A DNA stretch of 64,000 nucleotides from Chlorokybus atmophyticus. Taxonomy: Eukaryota > Streptophyta > Chlorokybophyceae > Chlorokybales > Chlorokybaceae. Position 1 is the stretch's first letter, and the number at the start of each line of letters is the position of its first letter. The DNA is taken from the NCBI GenBank assembly GCA_009103225.1, contig RHPI01002048.1:26705-90704 (forward strand). The letters are read 5' to 3'. Positions 11,726 through 22,700 of this stretch are shown piece after piece. A program made the translations under genes and the position numbers. Under the pieces are notes generated by a model. The model did not search any database and was not told the DNA's origin. It was given only the letters and a program-made list of their open reading frames with translations.

Positions 11726-12566
11726 TTACTTATCTGGGTTGAAGGATGATGCTGGCCCGCAGCTGTCTCCGGCGTCAACGTGGCCGCCACACGATGAAAG
11801 CTCTCTCCTTATCAGCGGACACGACACCGGGAAAACGTTACTGCTCCTCATGTCAACTGTCAATGAGACACGCCTGTGTGCGAGTGCGTGTGTGCGTTTG
11901 TTGTGTTGGTGGGTTAAATGTTGTGAATGTCTTTCTTTGTGACAATACTCGCCAGTGAAGGTTGTTTTGAGAGCGTCGGCAAGGAAACCAAAGTTCCAGC
12001 AGCGAAACAACGACCCAAGCGTCACAAACTCAGCCGGTGGTTTGACTATCGTAGACCCTGACACGCCAACAACACACATTATTCATCACAACAACTGCGT
12101 GCGCGTGTAGCCACAAATCCTTACGTTTGGGTCCCCCATTCTGGAAAAGGTTGCTTTGGTGAGGCATTCCGGTACGTGTATGGAGAAGAAGCTTGCGAGG
12201 CGTGCGGGGCGACTAGTTGTCTTGCGGGTGACCGTGTACGTAAAGGTGGTCCTGCCACCTGCTGCTGTGGACACTGAGGAGGCGTGGGTGTAGGCGACGG
12301 ACTCCGTCGCCTCGTTGGACACAAAATTTGAGCTGCAAGCAGCTATGGAGAAAGAGAGAGTGTTACATATAGGAGGCTGCACGCACACGCACACGGGTAT
12401 GCACACACCTGCACGCACACACGTACACGCCTGCATGTGTGACAGATGTAGAGGACATGACGGGTGATCATATGACTTACATGCTATCACCTTCGGTTGT
12501 GTGGAGCAAGGTGAGGGACAGCAGGGTCACAACAAGCAGCAAGCAGGCCTGTGTGTGAAGAGACAT
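11726..12566 (-). CDS. Small secreted protein with a TFTYTVT...C domain
   Basis: Best model: exons 12566-12491, 12342-12118, 12057-11953 and 11856-11726 give 178 aa ending in TAA. Exon 1 is a textbook signal peptide (MSLHTQACLLLVVTLLSLTLL). The mature part begins ACSSNF and contains TTFTYTVTRK, ASFFSIHVPECL and GDPN in order. This order (FTYTVT, then LSHW/SFF-like strand ending in C, then a GDP turn, then a GGxxDxGxxxGPxC end) recalls a beta-sandwich domain common in secreted bacterial and algal proteins; the last exon supplies GGHVDAGDSCGPASS. Intron 3 uses a GC donor (G|GCGAGT), and the exon 2 donor is uncertain (GTAAGG at 12124 or GTGGCT at 12117; only the latter keeps phase). Function unknown; a cell-wall or extracellular role is inference. 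Confidence 0.55.
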
Positions 12567-15104
12567 GTTGCTTCGACCACATAACCACATCATGTCACCG
12601 TGCATCACCATGGCTTTCTTGGCCAAGTCGAGTCAAGTCAGGGTCTCCAGCATGCAAAACAAACTGACCTGCATGCGGGCACAACAGAATCAGAGAGCGA
12701 ACAGCAGCTGATGACTGATGCAAGTAAGCAACATGTCGGGAAGTATCACGACTCACCTCTCTCTTGGCCGACAGGCAGGGCACCAGTGCTGACATGCAGG
12801 ACTGTGCATGATTACCTGCTGTGCGTACGCATCTGCAGTTCACCTGCTTTCCCCCGACACAGAAGAAGCAAACTTTCCTGCATGCTTGCGTTGTCATGCT
12901 GTTTGTGGTGTTAGGTATGCTGGTGAGTGAACATGCAGCAAGGTATAGCGGCAACCGTGCAGAAGAAAACAACGCTCAACCGTTGCCAAAGGCCTAAGTT
13001 AAGGGTTATCACAAAGCATAACAAGCCGTCTTTAGCGTATACGTCGATGTGTCTGTAGAGTACCGTACAGCATGCTGTGTGTATTGTGCTGTTAGCATCT
13101 GCTGCCGAATAATGGGCACTCCTTAGCGTTTTGTCTGTCAAGTCGACATGTTTGTGAGCAGCGAGCATCTGATGTGTTATGTTGCATGAAGTCCTTGACG
13201 AGTACACATACAGTGCAGCAAAGATACGGTGACCATGTTGACTACCATGCATCAAAGCACCTTTGCCTGCAGCTGCTGCCGTACGCATACACTGTGTGCA
13301 TGTGTACACACACGTGCATGTGCAATCGAGACAAGCCCGTCCCTCCCAAGGGGGGAGGAGGGGGGCTACCCATGTGGCCACGCATAAGGTAATTGGTAAG
13401 GCGGATGTGCACCCTCCGTGGAGCATGGGTACTAACACTGCTGATTGGGCGATGTGTACAATATGTATATGCGCGCGCTCGTGAGCGTGTGAACGCCCGT
13501 CCGTCACACGCAGCAATACTGCATGATGTGACTGACAGTTGTGCGAGGGCAGTGTGCATTACCCACAAGCTGGTGACGGCATGCACAGGCATGCAATCGA
13601 CAGCATACTATGCAGGATTTCACCAGTTGAAGAGCACGACAAGATACTCAATGGCTAGAGCGTAAAGGGGCTCAGTCTCCGAGCGTATGTGCTATGCACT
13701 GGCTAGAAGCTCCTCCGCATGTTGTTCGAGACGAGAGGGAGGTATGTCGGTATATAGACCTGATGGATTGTCTGGCACACGCAAACACACAGTGTGCAAG
13801 CCAATCTTGGATTTGCCTGTGCACTACAGCGAGCTCAGGGTGTGGCTGCGTCGGAGAGAGCGATGACATCCGTGAGTGCATCTTCCGGGTTGGCTGCCAC
13901 TGCGACCTGCTCCTATGACGACCCTGTCCGACGTGGCAGTGCTCTTGGCGTGAGGCCTACGCAGCTTATGCGCGCTAGCGTTCATGGCTGTATTGTCATG
14001 TGTCTTCGCGTTGCGTTTGTTGTTTTTGGTTTGCGTTGTTGTGTTAGCGTTATGGCTTTTGCACTGGGACCTTGTGAGCGTTTTACATAAAGCGGTCGGA
14101 CTCTGAATGTGCTGAATCAGGTCTCCGCCCTCGTCCTGTTACATGTGACAATGCATGGCCTCACGTCGCATGGTAGGCCTTGCTTTGTTCAAGTTGGTAT
14201 GATGTGTGTTTTGCAATTGCATGCTTTGCCTTTGCGAGTGATCACTGTGCGCTCCGTATGCACATGGCCTGACTTAGACTGCTACTACTCGCACGGTGAA
14301 AACACACGGCACACCACTAGAAGTGTATCATGTTACCATCTGCAAGCAACACGAGTGTGTACAACCCCGTACCAAGCGGTGCGCGCATATTATGAGAATT
14401 TTCACCACTTCAAACAAAAGGATTAGATAGAGCAAACTTACAGAAAACTGCAGAGGAAAATGAAGACAAAAAGTCTTGTTGTAAAAATCATCTTTTATTT
14501 ACTGCACTTGACTTTCATTATGGGTACCACCTGAAACCTTTTCAAATTCGATAGTGAAATCATTATACGCCATATGTATTGCTGTAATAATAGGTGAGAG
14601 ACATTGTCTTTGTCAAGTTTTAACAATCAACTTATTAATCTTTCTTTCATTTTACTCTACTTCACATAGCGTTCAAGAAACCTGCCAAATACTACTACAG
14701 CGCAACTAATACATCCCTAGCCTGACTGGCAGGCAAACAAGACAATCACCACACTTGCATTGGCATTGTTGCCTTTTGAATTGTGGCAAGCTTTGCCTGT
14801 GACAACAAGCACATCGACTGGTTTGAATGCAATGCGAATGAGATCTACAAGGCAGCACATTCCAATTAGCGAGCGCGAGTGATAATGGTGGACTAACAGA
14901 TGGATGAATGGTGGCTACCCTGCGCAAGTTACCTAACCACAACAAGACCTCAGCAATGCTGTCACGGTGAAGCAGCAAAGTGAAGCACACAGCCAGCATG
15001 CTTGCAGCGTTGCCAAAGCCAAACATGAACTACAACTCGCTAGCAGGATGTTAGCGAGTCTAAGCTGCGCGCACTAACCCAACATGCATCTTGCCTCAAC
15101 AGCT
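12567..15104. other. Gene-free spacer
   Basis: About 2.5 kb between two minus-strand genes. Short open frames occur on both strands but none shows splice continuity or a recognisable motif. TG/CA words dominate to about 14380, then 14400-14700 is AT-rich. It presumably includes the PNPase 3' untranslated region and the promoter of the secreted-protein gene. Confidence 0.45.
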
Positions 15105-18100
15105 TCAACTCTCCTTGTTTATTTGAAAACGGGGCTTGCTTCGCGCACCAGCTGCCTCCACGCATGTCAATGACAGCTCCTGGCCGACGTAGTTGCCGTG
15201 GACATTAAGGCCCTGCCAAACAGACGCATGTAGTTCACAACTGACGAAACAACTGCGCGATGACGCACTTGCCATGGAGAACACATCCAGCAGAACGAAC
15301 ATGCATGTCAACCAAAGGTCCAAAAGCTTGTTTTGGGAGTTTACTTACAGGAGTTGTGACAACAATGCCTTCCACCGGTCGCCCTTCAATGCGGAGCCCG
15401 ACGACGAGTGAAGACCGCGTCACTCGCTTGACCACCGCAGCATATTGCTTTCCAACAGCCGCTTCAGCCGGGTTGTGAGCGGCATGCTGCGCCGACTCAC
15501 CGGACTGTTGTTGTGATTGTTGCTCGGCGCCGTCCTTGTTCCTTCCTATGCTTTGCAGTCGCTGGCCGAAGCTGCGAGCAAAGCTATGCGGCTCGTCGGC
15601 CCTGTTGAATGCGTCCCTGCCTTGCTGTTCGGATGACTCATTTGATGATACAGTACCATTAGCTAGACTTGAGGAAGCTTCCCTCAAACCGCCTGACGAT
15701 GGCAAAAGCGTCTTGCGTGACAGGCGAACGTTGCCGCGTATGTCGCGGCCAATGCATTGGACGGTCAGCTCTTGCCCGATCGACAGCACATCCTCCACGC
15801 GTATAACCTGCATGTATGCATCATGGGCACCAACACCAACACCAACACCAACACCAACACCAACACCAACACCAACACCAACATCATCGTCATCAGCATC
15901 ACAACTTAATACTTCATCGTCCAACTTACCCGTTCATGGTCAAGTTCTGATATGTGCAGCAAGGCTTGTCGGCCTGACGGGAACTCCACAAACGCGCCGT
16001 AGTCTTTAATGGCGACGACGTTCACGTTGTACTTCTCGCCGACTTCCAACTCCTTGCCAGCCACTTCTTCGACTCGCTTCTTGACAGATGCGTAGAGCTC
16101 GGCGGAGGGCGCGAAGATGCTGACTGTGCCGTCCTCGGACACAGTCAGCTTCGCCCCGTACGCGGCCTCCATGGCTTTGATGTTGGAGCCGCTCGGGCCG
16201 ATGATGCGGCCGAGGAACTCCTTGTCGATGCTGATGCGGCCGAAGCGCGGCGCGCTGTCCTTGAACGACTCCTCAGGACGCGCGATCGCCGCCTCCATCT
16301 GATCGAGGAGACGAAGCCTTGCAGACTGTGCGTTGTGCATGCCTTCAACGAGCACCTGCACCAACAAACCGGCACGTTACACACAACACGCACCCAATGC
16401 CAATGGCAAGTGACTAACACACGTGCAAGCCATGCCACGCATGCACGCGCACACACACAGCACACATACGCACAAGCATCATCCCCCCCCNNNNNNNNNN
16501 NNNNNNNNNNNNNNNNNNNNNNNNNNNNNNNNNNNNNNNNNNNNNNNNNNNNNNNNNNNNNNNNNNNNNNNNNNNNNNNNNNNNNNNNNNNNNNNNNNNN
16601 NNNNNNNNNNNNNNNNNNNNNNNNNNNNNNNNNNNNNNNNNNNNNNNNNNNNNNNNNNNNNNNNNNNNNNNNNNNNNNNNNNNNNNNNNNNNNNNNNNNN
16701 NNNNNNNNNNNNNNNNNNNNNNNNNNNNNNNACATTAACTCATGTTGCTGACCTCAATGGGAATGCCGGGGAGTTTGACATCCAGTTGGATGGCTGTGAC
16801 ACCTTTGCGCGTGCCTGCGACTTTGTAGTCCATGTCGCCAAAGTGGTCCTCAATGCCCAGGATGTCCGTGATCAGCTTGTAGTTCTGAATCTTGTTGGTC
16901 CAAGGGTCCATGTCGGCGACGAGGCCGATGGAGATGCCGGCCACGTGCTCCTTGATGGGCACGCCGGCGTTCATGAGCGCCATGCTGCCGCCGCACACGG
17001 TCGCCATTGAGCTCGAACCATCCGAAGCGAGCACCATCGAGTTGAGCCTAATGGAGAATGGGAACTCGTCTATTGAGGGCATGACAGCTACAAGGGACTT
17101 CTCCGCCAACATGCCTGGCATCAAATTGAGAAGTGATACGCGAGTAAGCTCGTGAGGACAACATGCATGAACAACACACATAGCTCAAGACACTTTACCG
17201 TGGCCGATCTCTCTTCGGTTGACGCCGCCAAGCTTGCCGACTTCGTTCACGGAGAATGGCGGAAACCCGTAGTGGACGTAGAATGGCTTCGACGGGGGTC
17301 CGACAAGCGCATTCGATCGCAAGCTGTCGTCAAGGCCGCCCAGAGTCACAGTACACAATGTCTGCATGGACGCAAGACAGGTTGAGAAGGAGAGTTGAAC
17401 CTTGCGCTTTGTGCAGGGAACGACATAGCACTGAGAGAGATGCAACATACGGCACTGGTGATGGTAAGTGTGATGTGCTTATTTTAAGTTGGTGTGGTTC
17501 ATGCCTGTGTGCTACCCCTGGAGAACAATGAAGACCCGTGCACAATTGGCAGGATGTCGGGCTCGCATTGGATATCGCGGATCTCTTGCAGCTGGCGGCC
17601 GTCGCAACGCACGCCGTTCTGCAGCACATTGTTACGGAGTACCTGCACGTCATCCAGGTGAGTAACAGCCCAAGTGCAATGGTGCGCTGGCAAGCATTGC
17701 CGATGAAACAAAAGCTTGAAGCCAGCACCTTGGATTGCAGCGCGGATACTGCGGCAGTAGTTTCTGCAACATCAATGTGGCGAACGGCCTCTATGGTTGA
17801 AGTATGCATCTGCGAAAGAGCTTTGCTTCGACCTGCCTATAAAACGTCGGTTACAAGGTAAGTGATGGCACGACATACTCACACAAAGGCGCGCGGCGCG
17901 ACAGACAGTGCGCATGATGCAGTTCTCTTTACTATGCAAATGGCTGTACATACAGTGCGAGCCCATTTTGCTATGAGGGATGGCGACCATGCATGCACCA
18001 TGTACCTTGTCTAAAGATCCATCCATTAAGATCTGTTCCACAGTGTCATTCGCGTAGGCCTCTACCCGCTGACTAATCAGATCCGGCACCTGGAAGAACT

Positions 18101-20230
18101 TCATCTCCCGCTTCGGCTTGCCGAGGCTGGCAGCCAATGCATGCTGTGGCTCTAGAAGCTTTGTAGCCTGCGAAGGAGATGTGCGTGTTACAGTTAGCAA
18201 TAAATATCCCACAAGTGAATGAGTCAAGTCACGGGCTTTGCACCTCAGAGTGTGCAAACTTGAATGCCGACGCGATGGTCGACTCCGGCAGGCTCTCTGC
18301 CGATGCTTCCACCATGACGGCATCATCCCGCGTGCAAGCGTACACCAAGTTGAGGTCGCTGTCCTCCATCTGCACCAGCACAAAGCAACATGAAAATGAG
18401 GGCAAGCACGCTTGTCACTACTACAATTATGCTGTGTGGGTGATACTAAGCAACGTGGCAATGTGTGCCACTACTTGTGGGTACCTGCTTGGTGTTTGGG
18501 TTGACCACAAAGTCGCCATTTATCCTGCCTATCCTGACTGCACCAATGGGCCCGGCCCAAGGAAGACCTGACGTGAGCAGCGCTGCAGACGCGCCGTTTA
18601 TGCACAGGACATCCGGGTCTTGCAGTGCGTCCGCACACAGCACCGATGCCACAATCTGCGCATGACACCTTGTCATGAACACATACACACAACAACATAG
18701 CTCCTGCCAGCAGTGATCAAGGCCAAAGGTATGTGTACCTGCGTTTCATAGTAAAAACCCTTTGGGAAAAGCGGTCGGACAGCTCGGTCGATGACTCGAC
18801 TGCAAAGAACCTCACGATCCTTTGGTGCGCCCTCTCGCCGCAGAAACGTGTTGGGTATCCTGCCAATGGCATATGCGGGCTCCCTATACTCCACCTGAGT
18901 TCGTAGCCAGCCAACATCATTTGTGAGACCAGACACGCCCTGAGCAATAGCACGTGTACAAACCCAAGCAGGACACTGGTTGATATACAGCACAAGTAAG
19001 GAGACTATGTATGCTGTGAGACTTCATGCAATGTAGTGGCGTGTACCTGTAGTGGGAGGAAGTCACGGTCGCGCGAGTATGAGGGGTCAACTACCACTGT
19101 AACTAACACGTGCGTGTCTCCATACCTAACTAACACTGATCCATCCGCCAATTTGGCCAATTTGCCGCTTTCATACCCGAATGTGCTCCCCCCTATCGTA
19201 ACTTCTTCTACACATTGATCTGCAGGGTGATAGCAGGACATTGAGTATACGAGTAGTGTTATCATGACGAGAGCACTACACCAAGCGTACAAGGATGCAG
19301 TCTTGCTTGATATATGGTTGTTGGGAAGGGGCCCCCACGCCCGGGGGGGGGGGGGGGGGNGGGGGGGGAGGGGGGCTTGCAAGTGTGCATGCGCGTATGC
19401 ACTCGTGCATATGTGCCTCCGCGACTACACGCTACGACACACGGCCTGTGCATGCGCATGTAGCCAACAGCGCACACGTGTTTTGTGCGCTGTTGGATAT
19501 ATGCGCATGTACAGACGTGCTACCCACAGCTCTACCAGTTTGGTGATGTCAACATGCACGACTACACACCAGACAACTACCTGAAAGTAAAGTGAGACCC
19601 CACCCCAACTGCTACTTGCTTGTTCCAACACACCCTATCCCATACGACTGTGTGCGTGCGAGCTGCGGCTAGACAGAGTGCAGGTAGGCAGTTCGTGTAC
19701 ACATGATGCTGCAGTCTTTGCTTATGTTGCACTCAACAGCTGCGAGATCATGAGTACAACCTCTCTGTGTGCTCAATGGCCCACCTTGCCACTTTGTGGG
19801 TGCGAGTTCAGAAGCAGCTGTTTGCAGCTGCCGCAAGGCCCCCAACACACCACCCCTGCGCAGCGATGGCCCAACCTGCACAATACGCTACAGCTGAGCA
19901 GCAGCTCAAGCAGTCAAAAGCAACCAATCGGAAGTAAACAAGGGGATTATACTACTGCTTGTGCTCACAGACAACTGCCTTCTGAAGTTCAATTACCAAC
20001 ACAGCAAAGACTTGTGGTTACTAGCTGCTTGCAATGCTGAAACTTAGCAGAACAGCTGGCGTGCTTACCAACGGAGCAGCGCGCTGGCTTGTCGCAACGC
20101 CACAAGCTCTAGTCGTGTAGCAGCTGCATGCACGCCCAGCGTGTTCGCAAATCCTAGCAGAGGCGTATTTAGAAGAGGCGAGGCGGGCAGCAGCTGATGC
20201 TGCTGCTCTCCTAAGCGCCGCCGACATCAC
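15105..20230 (-). CDS. PNP: Polyribonucleotide nucleotidyltransferase (organellar PNPase)
   Basis: Fourteen exons join in frame to 940 aa: 20230-20069, 19875-19785, 19219-19047, 18939-18739, 18655-18485, 18369-18244, 18167-18006, 17809-17729, 17642-17505, 17361-17199, 17114-16753, 16355-15930, 15807-15349 and 15212-15105. The enzyme degrades RNA 3'-to-5' with phosphate and can add tails. Residues 1-60 (Ala/Arg/Ser-rich, few acids) look like an organellar transit peptide. First RNase PH domain about 90-270 (RRXXAPKD-type and DRAVRPLFP motifs), linker helices about 310-390, second RNase PH domain about 400-610 ([38 protein letters not shown] with catalytic acids), KH with [11 protein letters not shown]1 with YGAFVEF, then a spacer and a second S1-like segment at the end. 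Closest in kind to plant mitochondrial/plastid PNPases. Intron 9 is GC-AG. A 241-base gap lies inside intron 11 and does not break the coding sequence. Confidence 0.96.
15826..15884. repeat. (ACCAAC)n hexamer repeat in PNPase intron 12
   Basis: About nine copies of a CAACAC/ACCAAC hexamer lie between PNPase exons ending at 15930 and starting at 15807. Translated as VGVGVG on the minus strand, but it is intronic. Confidence 0.85.
16491..16731. other. Assembly gap (241 N)
   Basis: Undetermined bases preceded by a C run (16483-16490). It falls within a PNPase intron. Confidence 0.99.
19343..19375 (+). repeat. Poly-G tract with one undetermined base
   Basis: A nearly pure G run, next to GGGGCCCCC, inside the second PNPase intron. 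Capable of G-quadruplex formation and probably the reason for the ambiguous base. Confidence 0.9.
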
Positions 20231-20737
20231 CAGGCCAGCACTGTTACTTACAGCTGTGTACTGCTATTCAGCATTGACCTCTAGCATGCCAGGCCTACAA
20301 CTCTCGCAACCCAAACAGCGTTGCTCTGCTATGCGTCTCTCTAACCGCTCCTGCCGCCAGCGCAAGACACCGTCGCCGCCGCCGCCGCCGCCGCCGCCGT
20401 TGTAGCGGACTGCTGGTTTGGCTGCTGTTTGACTTCCAGGCTCGTTCTCAGCCAACAGCCAAAGCTAGCAACTCAGAGCCAAAGATTTAACCATAATACC
20501 TCGCTTGCGTTGGCGTCACATAGCCCAGTAGCCATAACTCGCTGGCTGGCTAGCGGCGGCGGCGGCGGTGGCGTGCGGGAGGGTGTACTGCACTGTGACA
20601 TTGGCATCACTTGGACCTGGAGCTGATAGATCTTCGGGCTCTTACAATCATAAATTTCTTGTGCAGCACGGCAGCCGAGGCATGACAGCGGAGTGGTTTG
20701 TTAGCTAAGCCGGGCTGCTGGGCTACTGCTTGGTGCA

Positions 20738-21591
20738 ATGGCAGCAGTGCAGGGCAAGTTCACGTTTGAGGGCAAAGTGGAGCACACTTCCTCTGTGGCC
20801 GTGTCTTCAGGTGAGTCACAGTCACAGTACTAGCTTGTCTGCCTCTTCTCCTGCTGGATGTTGAGTTTGCCGCATACATAGCCTCTTTCCTTTATTCGCA
20901 CATTTATTGTTGGCGTGTTATTACGTATGTTGCCAGCCGTTTAGAGGTGAAAGCCATTCCACGAGGGTTTTCTTGCCAACTTAGGCATGATGAGAGCTGC
21001 TGTAAGCTTGCATTGTGTGTGCAGGTGGCAAGCTGTCGGACGCGTTTGCGGAGTTGAAAGCGGATTGCATGCGCTTCCTGGGAGAGTACATTCAGCGGGA
21101 GTGCACTGACACGGGAACCACTGGTAAATGTCAAACTTATTAAGCAATGCATCTACATCTGCAAATAGCTCACCACAAGCATGTTGTGCACGCATCGGGC
21201 ATGCGCTGTTGTGTACTGTCTTGGTTGTATGTGACATGCATGTGGTGCTGTGCAGACGAGGCAAATGACGACATGGACGTGCCACTTTCGGACGAGGAAG
21301 AGTTGGGTGAGAATGGGGAGGTACGCGCTGCTGCTGTAAAGAAGGGCATTGGAAAGCCAGTGCGGAAAAAGCAGAGGGTCAGTGCGTGTGACCCGCTCGC
21401 GAGTGTGTCTCGGCACTCCGACCCATCGCTTACAGCATCGTGCAGTATTGTTGATGACTGTACTATGCGGATCAGCAGTCCTAGGGGCATCACGAATGCT
21501 ATTGCATGCAAAGCACCTGGCATGCCTTGCGTTGACCGTGTGCTGATGGTGGCGTGTTGTAACAAATGGTCCTGGTTGTGCATAGGTCTGA
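20738..21591 (+). CDS. Short acidic/basic-tailed protein, GON7-like (possible KEOPS subunit)
   Basis: Exons 20738-20810, 21025-21123, 21256-21377 and a 6-base final exon near 21586-21591 (GTC TGA) give 99 aa. The order is: a beta-rich start (GKFTFEGKVEHTSSVAVSS), one helix (LSDAFAELKADCMRFLGEYIQ), an acidic stretch (DEANDDMDVPLSDEEELGE) and a basic end (KKGIGKPVRKKQRV). That size and layout match GON7, the small, partly disordered fifth subunit of the EKC/KEOPS complex that makes t6A in tRNA, but identity at individual residues is weak, as expected for this fast-changing family. Divergent from PNPase, 507 bases start to start. The tiny last exon is the least certain point; read-through into the intron would add about 70 unrelated residues. 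Confidence 0.5.
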
Positions 21592-22700
21592 GGTAGACAA
21601 AATGTGCGCATATGGCAGTTGAAGGTGCGGAGTGAACCCGCTGGAAGTGTTGATTAAAGCAGCAGGTAGGCGTTAGATCTTGGCAACGACACTGCCAGGG
21701 TCAAGTCATGCCATCACTTCTCTGCCTACCACCAAAAGACTGTTGCCAAGGTCGATGCTGCTTGAGAGGGTGCTATAGCACCAGTGCACTGGACTTGCTC
21801 TTATGCCATAGGTGCACTGCGAGGGTATGTATGCACCAGCGTAGCGAAGACGCACTCATGTTGTTGGGAGTTTTGACTCCTTTGCGACATTTACCAAAGT
21901 GCGGACAGACTGGCTTTGTTGGGTCCCAGACATGAGCGTCGTTTTAGTAATGAGAGTATTGCACTATGTGGACGCACTCATATACTGTGCGTGTTTAGCT
22001 TTCTTGGCATATGCGGCGCGGCACTGTGTCCATGTCCAATTGGCACAAGCCAAGATGACTTGCTGCCGAGCATGGGCACGTTGTCACATATGTACAAAAG
22101 ATGCACGGCGGATCACGCACATGCAAACCACACAAACTCACATGGCATACACAACTTCCTCACACCATCTTCACCGTGCTTCCACATACGGCACCACTGG
22201 GCTGTATGCTATCGTACGGCTACGCTGCGCGCTAAGCATCACACTGATTACTTCACCTACCCCGTTAAACATGCATGCATGGCAATGGCCTACAGTTATG
22301 CCCGCTTGCACGGGCAGGTAATAAATGTGTCACGTAGTGGTGCAGTAGCCTTGGTTGGCAACGTTTGAACCGACGCTAGTCTGTACTGCTACCCAAGCTA
22401 AAAGGTTTAAAGCTCTCCTTTCCACGCAAGCTCAGCATTGTGAGAAGCATCACCCTGCTCAGTGTTGTTGCAGACCTGATGCACACAGGGTCATGGCCAA
22501 TGATACATAGCCATGAGAAATTATGAATGCTACGCAGCGCCTTCAACGACAATGACATTGCCCACCGCAAACGGCAAGTGTCCATGTAGCAGCTGTACAA
22601 CAACGCAGGCCCAACCCTACATCTATATAAGCAACGCATCTGTATCGCATCTGTATTTACCTATGCTAGTAGTACTATGCTAAGCAACATGTATTGTGCC
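21592..22700. other. Spacer between convergent GON7-like and aspartyl protease genes
   Basis: No exon supported. Mixed sequence with TG/CA and GCATGC words; presumably includes both 3' untranslated regions. Confidence 0.45.

Noticed and set aside
16145-17010. Long open frames crossing the first N gap on both strands
   Set aside because: The length comes from undetermined bases; the real coding sequence here is PNPase exons on the minus strand.
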